From: Agrobacterium larrymoorei | Lineage (GTDB): Bacteria; Pseudomonadota; Alphaproteobacteria; Rhizobiales; Rhizobiaceae | NCBI RefSeq assembly: GCF_030819275.1 | Contig: NZ_JAUTBL010000001.1 | Location: forward strand, 620,001 to 684,000 | Reading direction: 5' to 3' | DNA length: 64,000 bases | Shown here: in pieces, positions 50,405-58,415 of the stretch | Layout: each line of letters opens with the position of its first letter | How positions within the stretch are numbered: the first letter of the stretch is position 1 | Position numbers and translations under genes: made by a program | The notes under the pieces: generated by a model | Seen by the model: only the letters and a program-made list of their open reading frames with translations | What the model was told of the DNA's origin: nothing | Databases searched by the model: none

Positions 50405-51727
50405 ATGCAAATCGGTATGACGCCCATGCGTTTGAGACACATCGCTCTTCTTGCCTGCGCCGGTCTGATGCTTGCGGGCTGTAACGAAACGCTCGAAACC
50501 GTCGAGCGTGACGTGTCTCATGTCAAGAACAAGGTCGATTATCCCCTCTCCCCCACCATCCTTGCCGAGATGGACAACAAGAACATGGATCGCAATGCGC
50601 CGATCATGATTCGCATCTTGAAGGAGGAAGGTAAGCTGGAAGTCTGGAAGGCGAAGCGTGACAACCGCTTCGAGGTCATTGCTTCCTACGATATCTGCGC
50701 CTGGTCCGGCAAACTCGGACCGAAGGTGAAAGAGGGAGACAGGCAGGCGCCTGAAGGGTTCTACAACCTTTCGCCCGGCCACATGAATCCCTATTCCAAT
50801 TATTATCTCTCGATCAACACCGGGTTCCCGAATCGCTACGACCAGGCGAATGGCCGCAACGGCACGAACCTGATGATCCATGGCGCATGCTCATCGTCGG
50901 GCTGCTACTCCATGACCGACGCGCAAATGCTGGAGATCTACGCCTTCGCGCGTGACGCCTTCAAGGGCGGACAGAAGACCATTCAGCTCCAGGCGCTACC
51001 CTTCCGCATGACCGCGGAAAACATGGCGCGCCATCATAAGAGTGAGAATTACGAATTCTGGAAGATGCTGAAGGTCGGCTACGATCATTTCGAAGTCACC
51101 AAGCGTCCGCCGGAGGTCAATTTCTGCGAGAAGAAGTACGTCTTCAATCAGCAGACGCAGGGCGGTCAGTTCAACGCCAGTGCCGCCTGCCCCGCCATGA
51201 GCACGCCGCCGGCACTCGCCAGCACATTGGCGAGCTACAACAAGACCTACGACCTTGCCTATGACAAGGCGATGAAGAAGTTCGACGGCATGGTCTGGTA
51301 CGATCCGACCGAGGCGGAGCGCAAGGTCCTGGTTGCAGACAAGCGCAAGGGGCGCGAACCGGCTTATGCACCGACCGGCTCTGCTCTGAAGGCCGGCAAG
51401 CTGATGAAGGAAACCGAATTTGCTGCCCTGATGGAGAAGAAGGCGGCGAAGGGCATTTCCGCCACGGGCGCGACAGCCATTGCATCTGCCTCTGGTTCGG
51501 TGCCGCGCGCGACTGCTCCGGCGTCTCAGCCGACTGCACCACAGCCAGTCGTTGCTGCCCATCCATCCTCGATCATGCTCGCTTCCGCGACGACGGTTAA
51601 ACCGCAGGTACCCACCGCAGCCACCCAGTCCGTGCCCGTGCCAGCCGTTAATCCGCTCGCTTTCAGTGCCCCGGAGCCCGAAGAGCCGGCAAAGAAACCA
51701 TTTTGGAAGTTCTGGGCCAAGGAGTGA
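50405..51727 (+). CDS. YafK-type L,D-transpeptidase lipoprotein
   Basis: A 440-residue lipoprotein. The lipobox LMLAGC puts the acylated Cys at about residue 26. The YkuD domain (about 75-195) carries the catalytic HGACSSSGCYSM, with His 159 and nucleophile Cys 167. L,D-transpeptidases form or break 3-3 peptidoglycan cross-links or protein attachments; the YafK branch in Escherichia coli removes lipoprotein from peptidoglycan, so the reaction type is open. The last ~100 residues are a low-complexity Ala/Pro/Ser/Thr tail ending in a charged KKPFWKFWAKE. Rhizobiales that grow from the pole depend heavily on L,D-transpeptidases. The TusA-like gene follows directly. Confidence 0.87.
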   Translation: MQIGMTPMRLRHIALLACAGLMLAGCNETLETVERDVSHVKNKVDYPLSPTILAEMDNKNMDRNAPIMIRILKEEGKLEVWKAKRDNRFEVIASYDICAWSGKLGPKVKEGDRQAPEGFYNLSPGHMNPYSNYYLSINTGFPNRYDQANGRNGTNLMIHGACSSSGCYSMTDAQMLEIYAFARDAFKGGQKTIQLQALPFRMTAENMARHHKSENYEFWKMLKVGYDHFEVTKRPPEVNFCEKKYVFNQQTQGGQFNASAACPAMSTPPALASTLASYNKTYDLAYDKAMKKFDGMVWYDPTEAERKVLVADKRKGREPAYAPTGSALKAGKLMKETEFAALMEKKAAKGISATGATAIASASGSVPRATAPASQPTAPQPVVAAHPSSIMLASATTVKPQVPTAATQSVPVPAVNPLAFSAPEPEEPAKKPFWKFWAKE

Positions 51728-51729
51728 CC

Positions 51730-51957
51730 TTGGCCACGGATGTCGTCTTCGATCTAAAGGGGCTCAAATGCCCTCTTCCGGTTTTGCGTAGCCGCAAGAA
51801 GCTTGCCGGCATGAGGTCTGGCGAAGACCTGATCATAGAGACAACTGATCCTCTGGCGGTCATCGACATTCCCCACATGTGCCGCGAAGACGGCCACGCT
51901 CTTCTCGAAAACGCCAAGACGGCGGACGGCCATCGCTTTCGCGTTCGGCGAGGTTGA
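51730..51957 (+). CDS. TusA/SirA-family sulfur-carrier protein
   Basis: A 75-residue protein with the family signature FDLKGLKCPLPVLRSRKKL, in which the single Cys in KCPLPV (about residue 14) carries persulfide sulfur. TusA relays sulfur for tRNA thiolation and other thio-compounds. The TTG at 51730 is used because an AAGGAG site lies six bases upstream, inside the last codons of the L,D-transpeptidase; GTG 51724 is too close to that site. The stop-to-start distance is two bases, so the genes are coupled although their products have no evident link. Confidence 0.85.
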   Translation: MATDVVFDLKGLKCPLPVLRSRKKLAGMRSGEDLIIETTDPLAVIDIPHMCREDGHALLENAKTADGHRFRVRRG

Positions 51958-52053
51958 GCGCATAAGGCACCCGGACCATTTCATGGTGCGTAGAGGTATC
52001 CTGGAACCAACATTCGCGCTTTCGTGTTTCTTCCCCGACTTCATGAGGGGAAA

Positions 52054-52872
52054 ATGACGGAAAACGGAACGCGATCCAGCGCATTGAAGCGACAAATATG
52101 GTCGGCCTCCTTCGGGGAGTCTCCGATCATCGGCACCGCGATCCATGATGGCCATATTCTCCGCGATGACCTCGTGACCAACATCGCGCTGTCGGAGAAG
52201 GAGCGGCTCTATGAGGAAGATCCCTTCACCGGCGAAATGGTCGGCGGTCTCACCAACCGGATCGTCGGCCACAGATCCCGTTTTGAGATCGACCTCAACC
52301 GCGCAAAAGAGGCCGCAATCTATCTGACCCCTGAACAGTCATGGGGACTGAAGGTCTGGCATGAGCGGCCGGCGGATGCTGCAATTTCCGCATCTCTGTC
52401 CCTCCACGACGATTACTACGCCATGCTTGCGGCCTTTCTGGACCGCATTGAACATCGCTACGGCCGCTTCATCCTTCTGGACGTTCACAGCTACAATCAC
52501 CGCCGTGAAGGCGCAGATGGACCTGCAGCACCGCAAGAGAAAGCACCCGACATCAATATCGGCACGATCTCCATGGATCGTGATCGCTGGGCCTTTGCAG
52601 TGGACGCCGTGATGGAGCACTTTGCTTCTGCCAATATTGGTGGCCGTAAGCTGGACGTTCGCGAGAACATTGCCTTCCAAGGCCGCGGCGAGCAGACACG
52701 CTTCGTTCACGAGAGATATCCGGAAACCGGATGTGCCGTTGCCATCGAGTTCAAGAAGATCTTCATGGACGAATGGACCGGAGAACCGGATAGGCGCGTC
52801 ATCGCCGATATCAGACGCACCATGATCGATTTGGAAGCTCTGCTCGAACGGCTGTTGCGAGAACGCCAATGA
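52054..52872 (+). CDS. N-formylglutamate amidohydrolase-like protein
   Basis: A 272-residue member of the N-formylglutamate amidohydrolase (HutG-type) family, a metallo-amidohydrolase with a carboxypeptidase-like fold. Likely zinc and active-site residues lie in GTAIHDGHIL, RFEIDLNRA and LLDVHSYNHRREG, with Glu in AVAIEFKKIF. Known members remove formate from N-formyl-glutamate at the end of histidine degradation, but no other hut gene is present. The gene instead opens a run with a DUF1704 peptidase (ATGA overlap) and an ATP-grasp ligase, so a different acyl-amino-acid substrate is likely. The ATG at 52054 has a GAGGGGAA site. Confidence 0.85.
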   Translation: MTENGTRSSALKRQIWSASFGESPIIGTAIHDGHILRDDLVTNIALSEKERLYEEDPFTGEMVGGLTNRIVGHRSRFEIDLNRAKEAAIYLTPEQSWGLKVWHERPADAAISASLSLHDDYYAMLAAFLDRIEHRYGRFILLDVHSYNHRREGADGPAAPQEKAPDINIGTISMDRDRWAFAVDAVMEHFASANIGGRKLDVRENIAFQGRGEQTRFVHERYPETGCAVAIEFKKIFMDEWTGEPDRRVIADIRRTMIDLEALLERLLRERQ

Positions 52873-54743
52873 GCAATGTTTCCCCTTTCAAACCGGCCAT
52901 CGAAGAGCCACTGCTGTCGCAAATTGTAACTGCTCTGTCAGAAGGACAGGCGATCCGTAAGGATGTCGGCAAGGATGGACGTCTTCATATCGACCGACCG
53001 CTTCCCTTCCTCTGCCTCCACCTGACATACGGTACGAAGAATCTGGCAGCACGCGACATTGCCTCTGCCAATGCTTCCTACCTCATTGCATCGAGCCTCA
53101 AAGAAGCCGCACCGATCATCCAGGCGATCGGCGACGAGATGGTGAAGCGCTTCGGCGCCTTCGTGATCCTCGACATTGGCGAACTGGAGCACGACATCCT
53201 GCTTGCCGATGATTCACCCTTCCTGCCGCATTACGAAGTCGCGGTCTCCGCAACAACTGAGCGCGAGACCCAGAACGCCCGAAAAGCCTTCATCAAGGCG
53301 ATCTGCGATGCAGAGGTTCGTTTTCGCACGCCGCGTATTACCCGGCCGGAGCCCGTCCAGGACCCGATCTTACGGCTGAACGAGGCTGGAATTTCTTTCC
53401 CCTGCATCAGCGTTCGCTTTGCCCCCATCTACCGCCAGCCGGAATCCGGAGCAGACTATCCGGGCCTGCGCGAAACGATGATCGCCGATCTCTTCGATGC
53501 CGGACTTCGCGCTTTCTCGGCCTTTGCGACTGAAACGAATACACTCAACATCACCACACATCGCGCGCTCGGACGAAAAGCGTTCGTCGATGCGGTGCGC
53601 CGTGCCGACCGCTCGATCGATGAAATTGCGCAGTCCTTCGATTTTCTCCTGTCGGTCACGCCGATCAATGCGCGTCAGGCCTTCGAGGAATTCAAGCAAA
53701 GCGATTTTGAGTATGCGCCGCATTTCCTTTATCGCCCGCTGGGCGTCGACGTGGAAGAGCAGAAGCGCAAGCTCTATTCAGTCGCCTTCGACCATCTGGA
53801 GGACCCGGTCCTCTATCATCTTTACCGCGAGAAGCAGCAGGAGATCGACCTGCAACTGACGATGCTCGCCCACCTGCACAAGCGACAATATACCGATTTT
53901 GGTCGCGCGCTGTACGGTTCGGTCGAGCCGGAACTGCTGGCACTCGCGCTTGATGTGCTTGCGCGCTGCAAGATGCCTGCCAATGAACACGAGATTCCGA
54001 TGGTCGGCTGCTATGAAGTCGCGCAAAAGGCCCGGGAGATGGTCGATGCCTATCACCAGGAGGAGGCGAGCTTCAAGGCGCGCGTCGAAATCCGTGATGA
54101 CCTTCCACCGGGTCTCATAGTGACAGGCGAAAAGCTGCTGATCTCGCGCCACACGGTCATGGAACAGCGCCGTCTCGACGCATTGCTGCATCATGAAATC
54201 GGCGTCCACCTGCTCACCTACTTCAACGGCTCTGCCCAGGGCCTTCGGCTCTTTCGCAGCGGTCTTTCCGGCTATGAGGGCGTGCAGGAAGGTTTGGCGG
54301 TGCTGGCCGAGCATCTTTCGGGCGGCATGACACGCCAGCGCCTGCGCCTCGTGGCCGGACGCGTCGTCGCCTGTGCCGCCATGCTCGAGGGGGCAAGTTT
54401 CGTCGAGACCTATCGGCTGGTGACGGAAGAGCACCATTTCGATCAGGCGAACGCCTTCAACATGGTGCTGCGGGTCTATCGCGGCGGCGGACTGCCGAAG
54501 GATGCCATCTACCTTAGAGGTTTGAGCGAAATCCTCCAGCATCTGCGAAAAGGTGGCGCCCTTGACCCGTTCTGGATGGGAAAGATTTCAGCGGCCCATT
54601 TCCCCATCATGCAGGAGCTTTCGCTCCGCGGACTGTTGCGACCGCCCGGCATACGCCCGGCTTTTCTCTCGCTGGCACGCGCCAATGAGCGGCTCGAAAA
54701 AATACGATCAGGACTGTCCATTGCCGAAATGGCAACGCTTTAA
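52869..54743 (+). CDS. QEGLA-motif metallopeptidase (DUF1704, tyrosine-carboxypeptidase-like)
   Basis: A 624-residue protein of the DUF1704 family, often annotated as flavohaemoglobin expression-modulating QEGLA protein. The metal site is HEIGVH (residues 442-447), an HExxxH motif as in the eukaryotic MATCAP tubulin carboxypeptidases, and the third ligand is the Glu in VQEGLA (near 474). The N-terminal half (about 1-300) is a distinct family-specific domain with no recognised catalytic motif. No signal peptide is present, so it acts in the cytoplasm. It is wedged between an amidohydrolase and an ATP-grasp ligase; the family role in removing C-terminal residues suggests trimming of a peptide made by the ligase. 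That role is inference. Confidence 0.85.
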   Translation: MSNVSPFKPAIEEPLLSQIVTALSEGQAIRKDVGKDGRLHIDRPLPFLCLHLTYGTKNLAARDIASANASYLIASSLKEAAPIIQAIGDEMVKRFGAFVILDIGELEHDILLADDSPFLPHYEVAVSATTERETQNARKAFIKAICDAEVRFRTPRITRPEPVQDPILRLNEAGISFPCISVRFAPIYRQPESGADYPGLRETMIADLFDAGLRAFSAFATETNTLNITTHRALGRKAFVDAVRRADRSIDEIAQSFDFLLSVTPINARQAFEEFKQSDFEYAPHFLYRPLGVDVEEQKRKLYSVAFDHLEDPVLYHLYREKQQEIDLQLTMLAHLHKRQYTDFGRALYGSVEPELLALALDVLARCKMPANEHEIPMVGCYEVAQKAREMVDAYHQEEASFKARVEIRDDLPPGLIVTGEKLLISRHTVMEQRRLDALLHHEIGVHLLTYFNGSAQGLRLFRSGLSGYEGVQEGLAVLAEHLSGGMTRQRLRLVAGRVVACAAMLEGASFVETYRLVTEEHHFDQANAFNMVLRVYRGGGLPKDAIYLRGLSEILQHLRKGGALDPFWMGKISAAHFPIMQELSLRGLLRPPGIRPAFLSLARANERLEKIRSGLSIAEMATL

Positions 54744-54755
54744 GGAGGGGGACCC

Positions 54756-55802
54756 ATGCGCCTAGCGTTTTTTGTCAATTCAATCGAAGGTGAGCATCCA
54801 AGCTACGCCACGGGACTTCTAGCGATGGCAGCGCTCAATCGCGGCCACGAAGTCATCTATCTGACGCCCGGAGATTTCACCTTGCGCCCGGATGACACGC
54901 TCGTCGTCCATGCTCTTGTCATGCCAAAGCAAAAATACAAGAAGGTCGAGAGTTTCCACGCGGTCCTGCAGGAACGCCAGTTGCAGAGAGAAACCATCGA
55001 CATCGAGGAGATCGACGCGCTGATGCTGCGTAACGATCCGTCGCTCGATCAGACCGCGCGGCCTTGGGCGGTGCATTCCGGCATTCTCTTCGGCCGGTTG
55101 GCCGAGCAACGAGGCGTGATCGTTCTCAACGACCCGGAAGGCCTGGCGCTCGCGCAGAATAAGCTCTACTTCCAGAGCTTTCCTGAAATCGTTCGCCCGA
55201 CCACGCTGATTTCCCGCAATGTCGAGGAAATTCGCGCCTTTGCTGATGCTCATCCCAAAGGCGTCATCGTCAAACCCTTGCAGGGTTCAGGCGGCAAGAA
55301 CGTCTTCAAGATCGGCTCCTCGAAGGAAACGAACCTGAACCAAATTTTTGAGGCGATCAGCATCGAAGGTTATCTTATCGCCCAAGCCTATCTGCCCGCG
55401 GCGAAGAATGGCGATATCCGTTTCTTCATGATGAATGGCGAACCGTTGATGCGAGACGGCGCCTATGCCGCGTTGCGTCGCGTGCCAGCAAAGGGCGATC
55501 TGCGCTCCAACATCCATGCCTCGGGCACAGCGGAAGCGGTCGAGGTGAATGACGAGGTACTGGCGCTTGCCGAAATGATGCGGCCGAAGCTGGTGGAGGA
55601 CGGCATGTTCCTCGTCGGGCTCGATATTGTGGGTGACAAAATCCTTGAGGTGAACGTCTTTTCTCCGGGTGGTCTCGGCCATATCCGCGAACTCACCAGT
55701 GTGGACTTCACCGATACCGTTATCGAAGCTGTGGAAAAAAAGGTCTCCATGCAGGCGGCTTCAGGCGGTATGGTGAGCAACCGGCTGCTGGCCACGCTGT
55801 GA
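54756..55802 (+). CDS. Glutathione-synthetase-like ATP-grasp ligase
   Basis: A 348-residue ATP-grasp enzyme resembling prokaryotic glutathione synthetase. KGVIVKPLQGSGGKNVFKI (about 168-186) is the nucleotide-binding glycine loop and KILEVNVFSPGGLGHI (Glu 298, Asn 300) holds the magnesium ligands and the family signature. The N-terminal domain lacks several glutathione-synthetase residues I would expect and includes a long insertion (about 55-100). Such enzymes make an amide bond between a carboxylate and an amine. In an operon with DUF1704 and an amidohydrolase it more probably makes a special peptide than glutathione; a true gshB would be expected elsewhere. It starts 12 bases after the upstream stop with an AGGAGGGGG site. 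Confidence 0.85.
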   Translation: MRLAFFVNSIEGEHPSYATGLLAMAALNRGHEVIYLTPGDFTLRPDDTLVVHALVMPKQKYKKVESFHAVLQERQLQRETIDIEEIDALMLRNDPSLDQTARPWAVHSGILFGRLAEQRGVIVLNDPEGLALAQNKLYFQSFPEIVRPTTLISRNVEEIRAFADAHPKGVIVKPLQGSGGKNVFKIGSSKETNLNQIFEAISIEGYLIAQAYLPAAKNGDIRFFMMNGEPLMRDGAYAALRRVPAKGDLRSNIHASGTAEAVEVNDEVLALAEMMRPKLVEDGMFLVGLDIVGDKILEVNVFSPGGLGHIRELTSVDFTDTVIEAVEKKVSMQAASGGMVSNRLLATL

Positions 55803-55903
55803 TCCACCTTGCGACCGCCTCGGCGAGGAAAATCCAATTGACCGAATCCGGACGCTTGCCTAACTGTTCCGGCATCACCTCTCTTGCCGGAACAATCAAC
55901 GTC

Positions 55904-56797
55904 ATGAAGTCGGGCCAACTCGCCGCCTATATCTTTCTTGCTGTGGCCTGGGGCCTCTCTTTCATGCTCGTGCTCCATGTGGTGGGCGCGTTTGGCTGGG
56001 TGGGGGCCGTGTCGCTCCGATGCTTCATCGCCAGCATCACGCTCTATCTGGTCGCCAAGGCGATCGGTCGTCATCTGGATTTTTCGGCTGGGTGGCGCGC
56101 TTTTGCCATGGTGGGAACGACGACCGTTGCCGGACAGTTGATCGGCCTCTCCTACGCCACCCCCTTGATCGGCACCGCGATGGCGGCAATCATGGTCGCC
56201 AGCATCCCGCTCTTTTCGATGATGATCGGTCAGTTCTGGGGGTTGGAAAAGATGTCGCCGCAGTCGTTGCTCGGCATCGCCTTCGGCATCCTCGGCATCG
56301 TCATTCTTGTCGGCTTCCCCGCCGTTCCCATCACAGAGGCTTTTGTGCTTGGCTGCATCGCCTGCATGCTGGGCTGCCTATGCGCTGCCTTCGGCAGCAA
56401 CTATGCCAGCCGCTACCTGAAGGGGACTGGCTCTTGGGAAATCACCATCGGCTCTTTCTTAGCCGGCGGCGTCGTCACTCTGCCCCTGCTTGCCGTCGTG
56501 CCTGTTCCAACAATACCGTCCCTGCTCGATATCGGCTACTTGTTCGCTCTTGCCATCGTCATGAGTGCGCTGACCTACATCACCTATTTCCGCCTGGTCG
56601 CGACGATCGGCGCCACCAAGACGATCAGCGTCGAATTCGTGGTGACTGTAATTGCCGTGTTCATCGGTGCATTTGCTCTGGACGAGCCGCTATCGGCAGC
56701 GCAATTCATCGGTGCCGGTATCATTATCATAGGTTGCGCTCTGGTCCTCGGAGTTCTCCCTGCCCGCAAGCGCGCGCCCGTCGTTCCCGATTTATGA
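55904..56797 (+). CDS. DMT-family exporter (EamA type)
   Basis: A 297-residue membrane protein with ten predicted membrane segments in two EamA repeats (about 5-130 and 145-285), the fold of drug/metabolite exporters. The ATG at 55904 places the first segment right after a short basic start, but the frame is open back to a GTG at 55799 that overlaps the ATP-grasp stop in a GTGA arrangement; that would add an atypical 35-residue N terminus but still argues for coupling. If cotranscribed with the three genes before it, it could export their product. No strong ribosome site is seen at either start. Confidence 0.82.
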   Translation: MKSGQLAAYIFLAVAWGLSFMLVLHVVGAFGWVGAVSLRCFIASITLYLVAKAIGRHLDFSAGWRAFAMVGTTTVAGQLIGLSYATPLIGTAMAAIMVASIPLFSMMIGQFWGLEKMSPQSLLGIAFGILGIVILVGFPAVPITEAFVLGCIACMLGCLCAAFGSNYASRYLKGTGSWEITIGSFLAGGVVTLPLLAVVPVPTIPSLLDIGYLFALAIVMSALTYITYFRLVATIGATKTISVEFVVTVIAVFIGAFALDEPLSAAQFIGAGIIIIGCALVLGVLPARKRAPVVPDL

Positions 56798-56984
56798 TCT
56801 CATGCGAATATTTCGTTGCGGGGGCACTCAACATTTGTCCGATCCCGATCTATGATCAATACGTTATGGTACCCGCTGGAGCGTGATGACTTCTCACCCG
56901 TCCCATTCGCCTGAGACCAATTAAAGTACGGAAGCTGCTTCGGCTTTTATGGTAATCCTACATCCAGCAATGGTATAGAAGAGC

Positions 56985-58253
56985 ATGGCAAGCGACCCAA
57001 ACGATCCGGATTTCAGCGAAAATCGATTCGCCATGATGAAGACCTCCGTTGAACTGGAGCGACCCGAAGCGGATAGCAGTATCCGTGTCGGTCGCGAGGG
57101 TCGTGAATTCTGCATCTATCCCGGCCAGCTTGGTTACGATCTTCAGGAAGAACTCGATTTCCTGTCCAACCGCGTGATGGAGCCGAACGTCTTTTTCACC
57201 GGACGGCTTCTGGCACCAGCCATGCCGCGCATCGACGACCGCTCCGTTCGCTTCGCCCTGATGCGGGATGAAAATGGCACGCGCAGCCGCATGCGTTTTC
57301 TCATGCCTTTCACCGTCGAGAAGCCCGGCTTCTCCGTCGGCCCATCCATTCTGCGCGCCTGGGCCAATCCCTTTGGTCCACTCGGAACGCCGCTTGTCGA
57401 TATTGAAGGTGCCGGTGAAACGGTCGATAATCTGCTCGACGCCCTGATGCAGCCGGAACTCAGACTCCCCAAGGTGCTCGTTCTTCCCTTGGCGCGGTTG
57501 AATGGCCCCTTCGTGCGAATGATCCGGACGATCGCCATGACCCGAAACCTTCCGGTTGCGACCGCCGAACGCGACAGAAGGCCGCTTCTGGAAAACGGTC
57601 CGGATGCTGACAGCTTTCTTCATGACCGGCTTTCGGACGCTGACCGCGCGCTTCTCAAGGCCAAATGGTCGGATCTGGAAGTAATGGGAGAGGTCACCTA
57701 TGACGTCGCCCGCCAGGCTCGCGACGTGCGCATGCGAATGGAGGAGTTTCTGGCGCTGGAGGCGCATGGCAGGAGTAACCGCAAGCGCAATGCGCTCGTT
57801 ACCGATCGCTACCGCACCGCCTTCGCCCGCGAAGCCATGAACAACCTGGCAGAGATCGACTCGGCGCGTATCCACACGCTCAACCTCAACGGTGAAGCGA
57901 TCGCCTCCGTCGTCATCCTCATGGCCATGGGCGAAGCCTTTATTTGGAAGGCGGCATTCAACGAGCGTTACGCCAACTATATGCCGGAGCGTCTTCTTGC
58001 CCATCGGCTGACCGAATGGCAGCTTGACGACGCCAACATCATCCGGACCGACAGTTGCGTTCCAGAAGAGGAATTGCCCCTCAACCAATTGTGGGGCAAC
58101 ACTGCCGAGATGGGAACGCTTGTCATCGGCCTTTCGCAAAATAGCGACCGTGACGTACGTCAGGTAGCAGCCCAGGTCCACATGTACCGAAACACCCGCA
58201 ACCTGGCTAAAGCCTTGCGTGCGCGCATCATGTCGCTTGGACGCAAGGCATAA
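56985..58253 (+). CDS. GNAT-fold protein of the CelD/BcsL type
   Basis: A 422-residue protein that reads as a GNAT/FemAB-like acyltransferase of the kind annotated CelD or BcsL in rhizobia. The GNAT core lies near 225-400: WSDLEVMGEVTYDVARQARDVRMRMEEFLALEAHG, LNLNGEAIASVVILMAMGEAFIWKAAFNERYANYMPERLLAHRLTEWQ split across two strands, and a conserved ending LGTLVIGLSQ-like segment. No signal peptide or membrane segment is seen. Such proteins are linked in other bacteria to exopolysaccharide modification, but the substrate here is unknown and there is no cellulose operon nearby. The ATG has a GAAGAG site. It stands alone with 187 bases upstream and 162 downstream. Confidence 0.68.
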   Translation: MASDPNDPDFSENRFAMMKTSVELERPEADSSIRVGREGREFCIYPGQLGYDLQEELDFLSNRVMEPNVFFTGRLLAPAMPRIDDRSVRFALMRDENGTRSRMRFLMPFTVEKPGFSVGPSILRAWANPFGPLGTPLVDIEGAGETVDNLLDALMQPELRLPKVLVLPLARLNGPFVRMIRTIAMTRNLPVATAERDRRPLLENGPDADSFLHDRLSDADRALLKAKWSDLEVMGEVTYDVARQARDVRMRMEEFLALEAHGRSNRKRNALVTDRYRTAFAREAMNNLAEIDSARIHTLNLNGEAIASVVILMAMGEAFIWKAAFNERYANYMPERLLAHRLTEWQLDDANIIRTDSCVPEEELPLNQLWGNTAEMGTLVIGLSQNSDRDVRQVAAQVHMYRNTRNLAKALRARIMSLGRKA

Positions 58254-58415
58254 GCTTGATCGATCGTAGCGGTTGTTAAATCACCCATTGCTTTCTAACG
58301 TGTCTGTCTGGTCGCAATCTGATGCGACCGGATGGAGAGATAAACGTTTGGTTCTTGCAGCGACTTCCGAAAGGCGCGTCGCTATCTCAAGACGAAACGC
58401 AACAGGGAGACAGGC

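Noticed and set aside
54756..55802. Straight assignment as glutathione synthetase gshB
   Set aside because: The signature EVNVFSPGG is shared, but the N-terminal region and operon context differ from housekeeping gshB, so only a family call is given.
58254..58415. Cobalamin riboswitch upstream of methylmalonyl-CoA mutase
   Set aside because: Only two short hairpins are visible; the characteristic B12 box and multi-stem fold are not seen.
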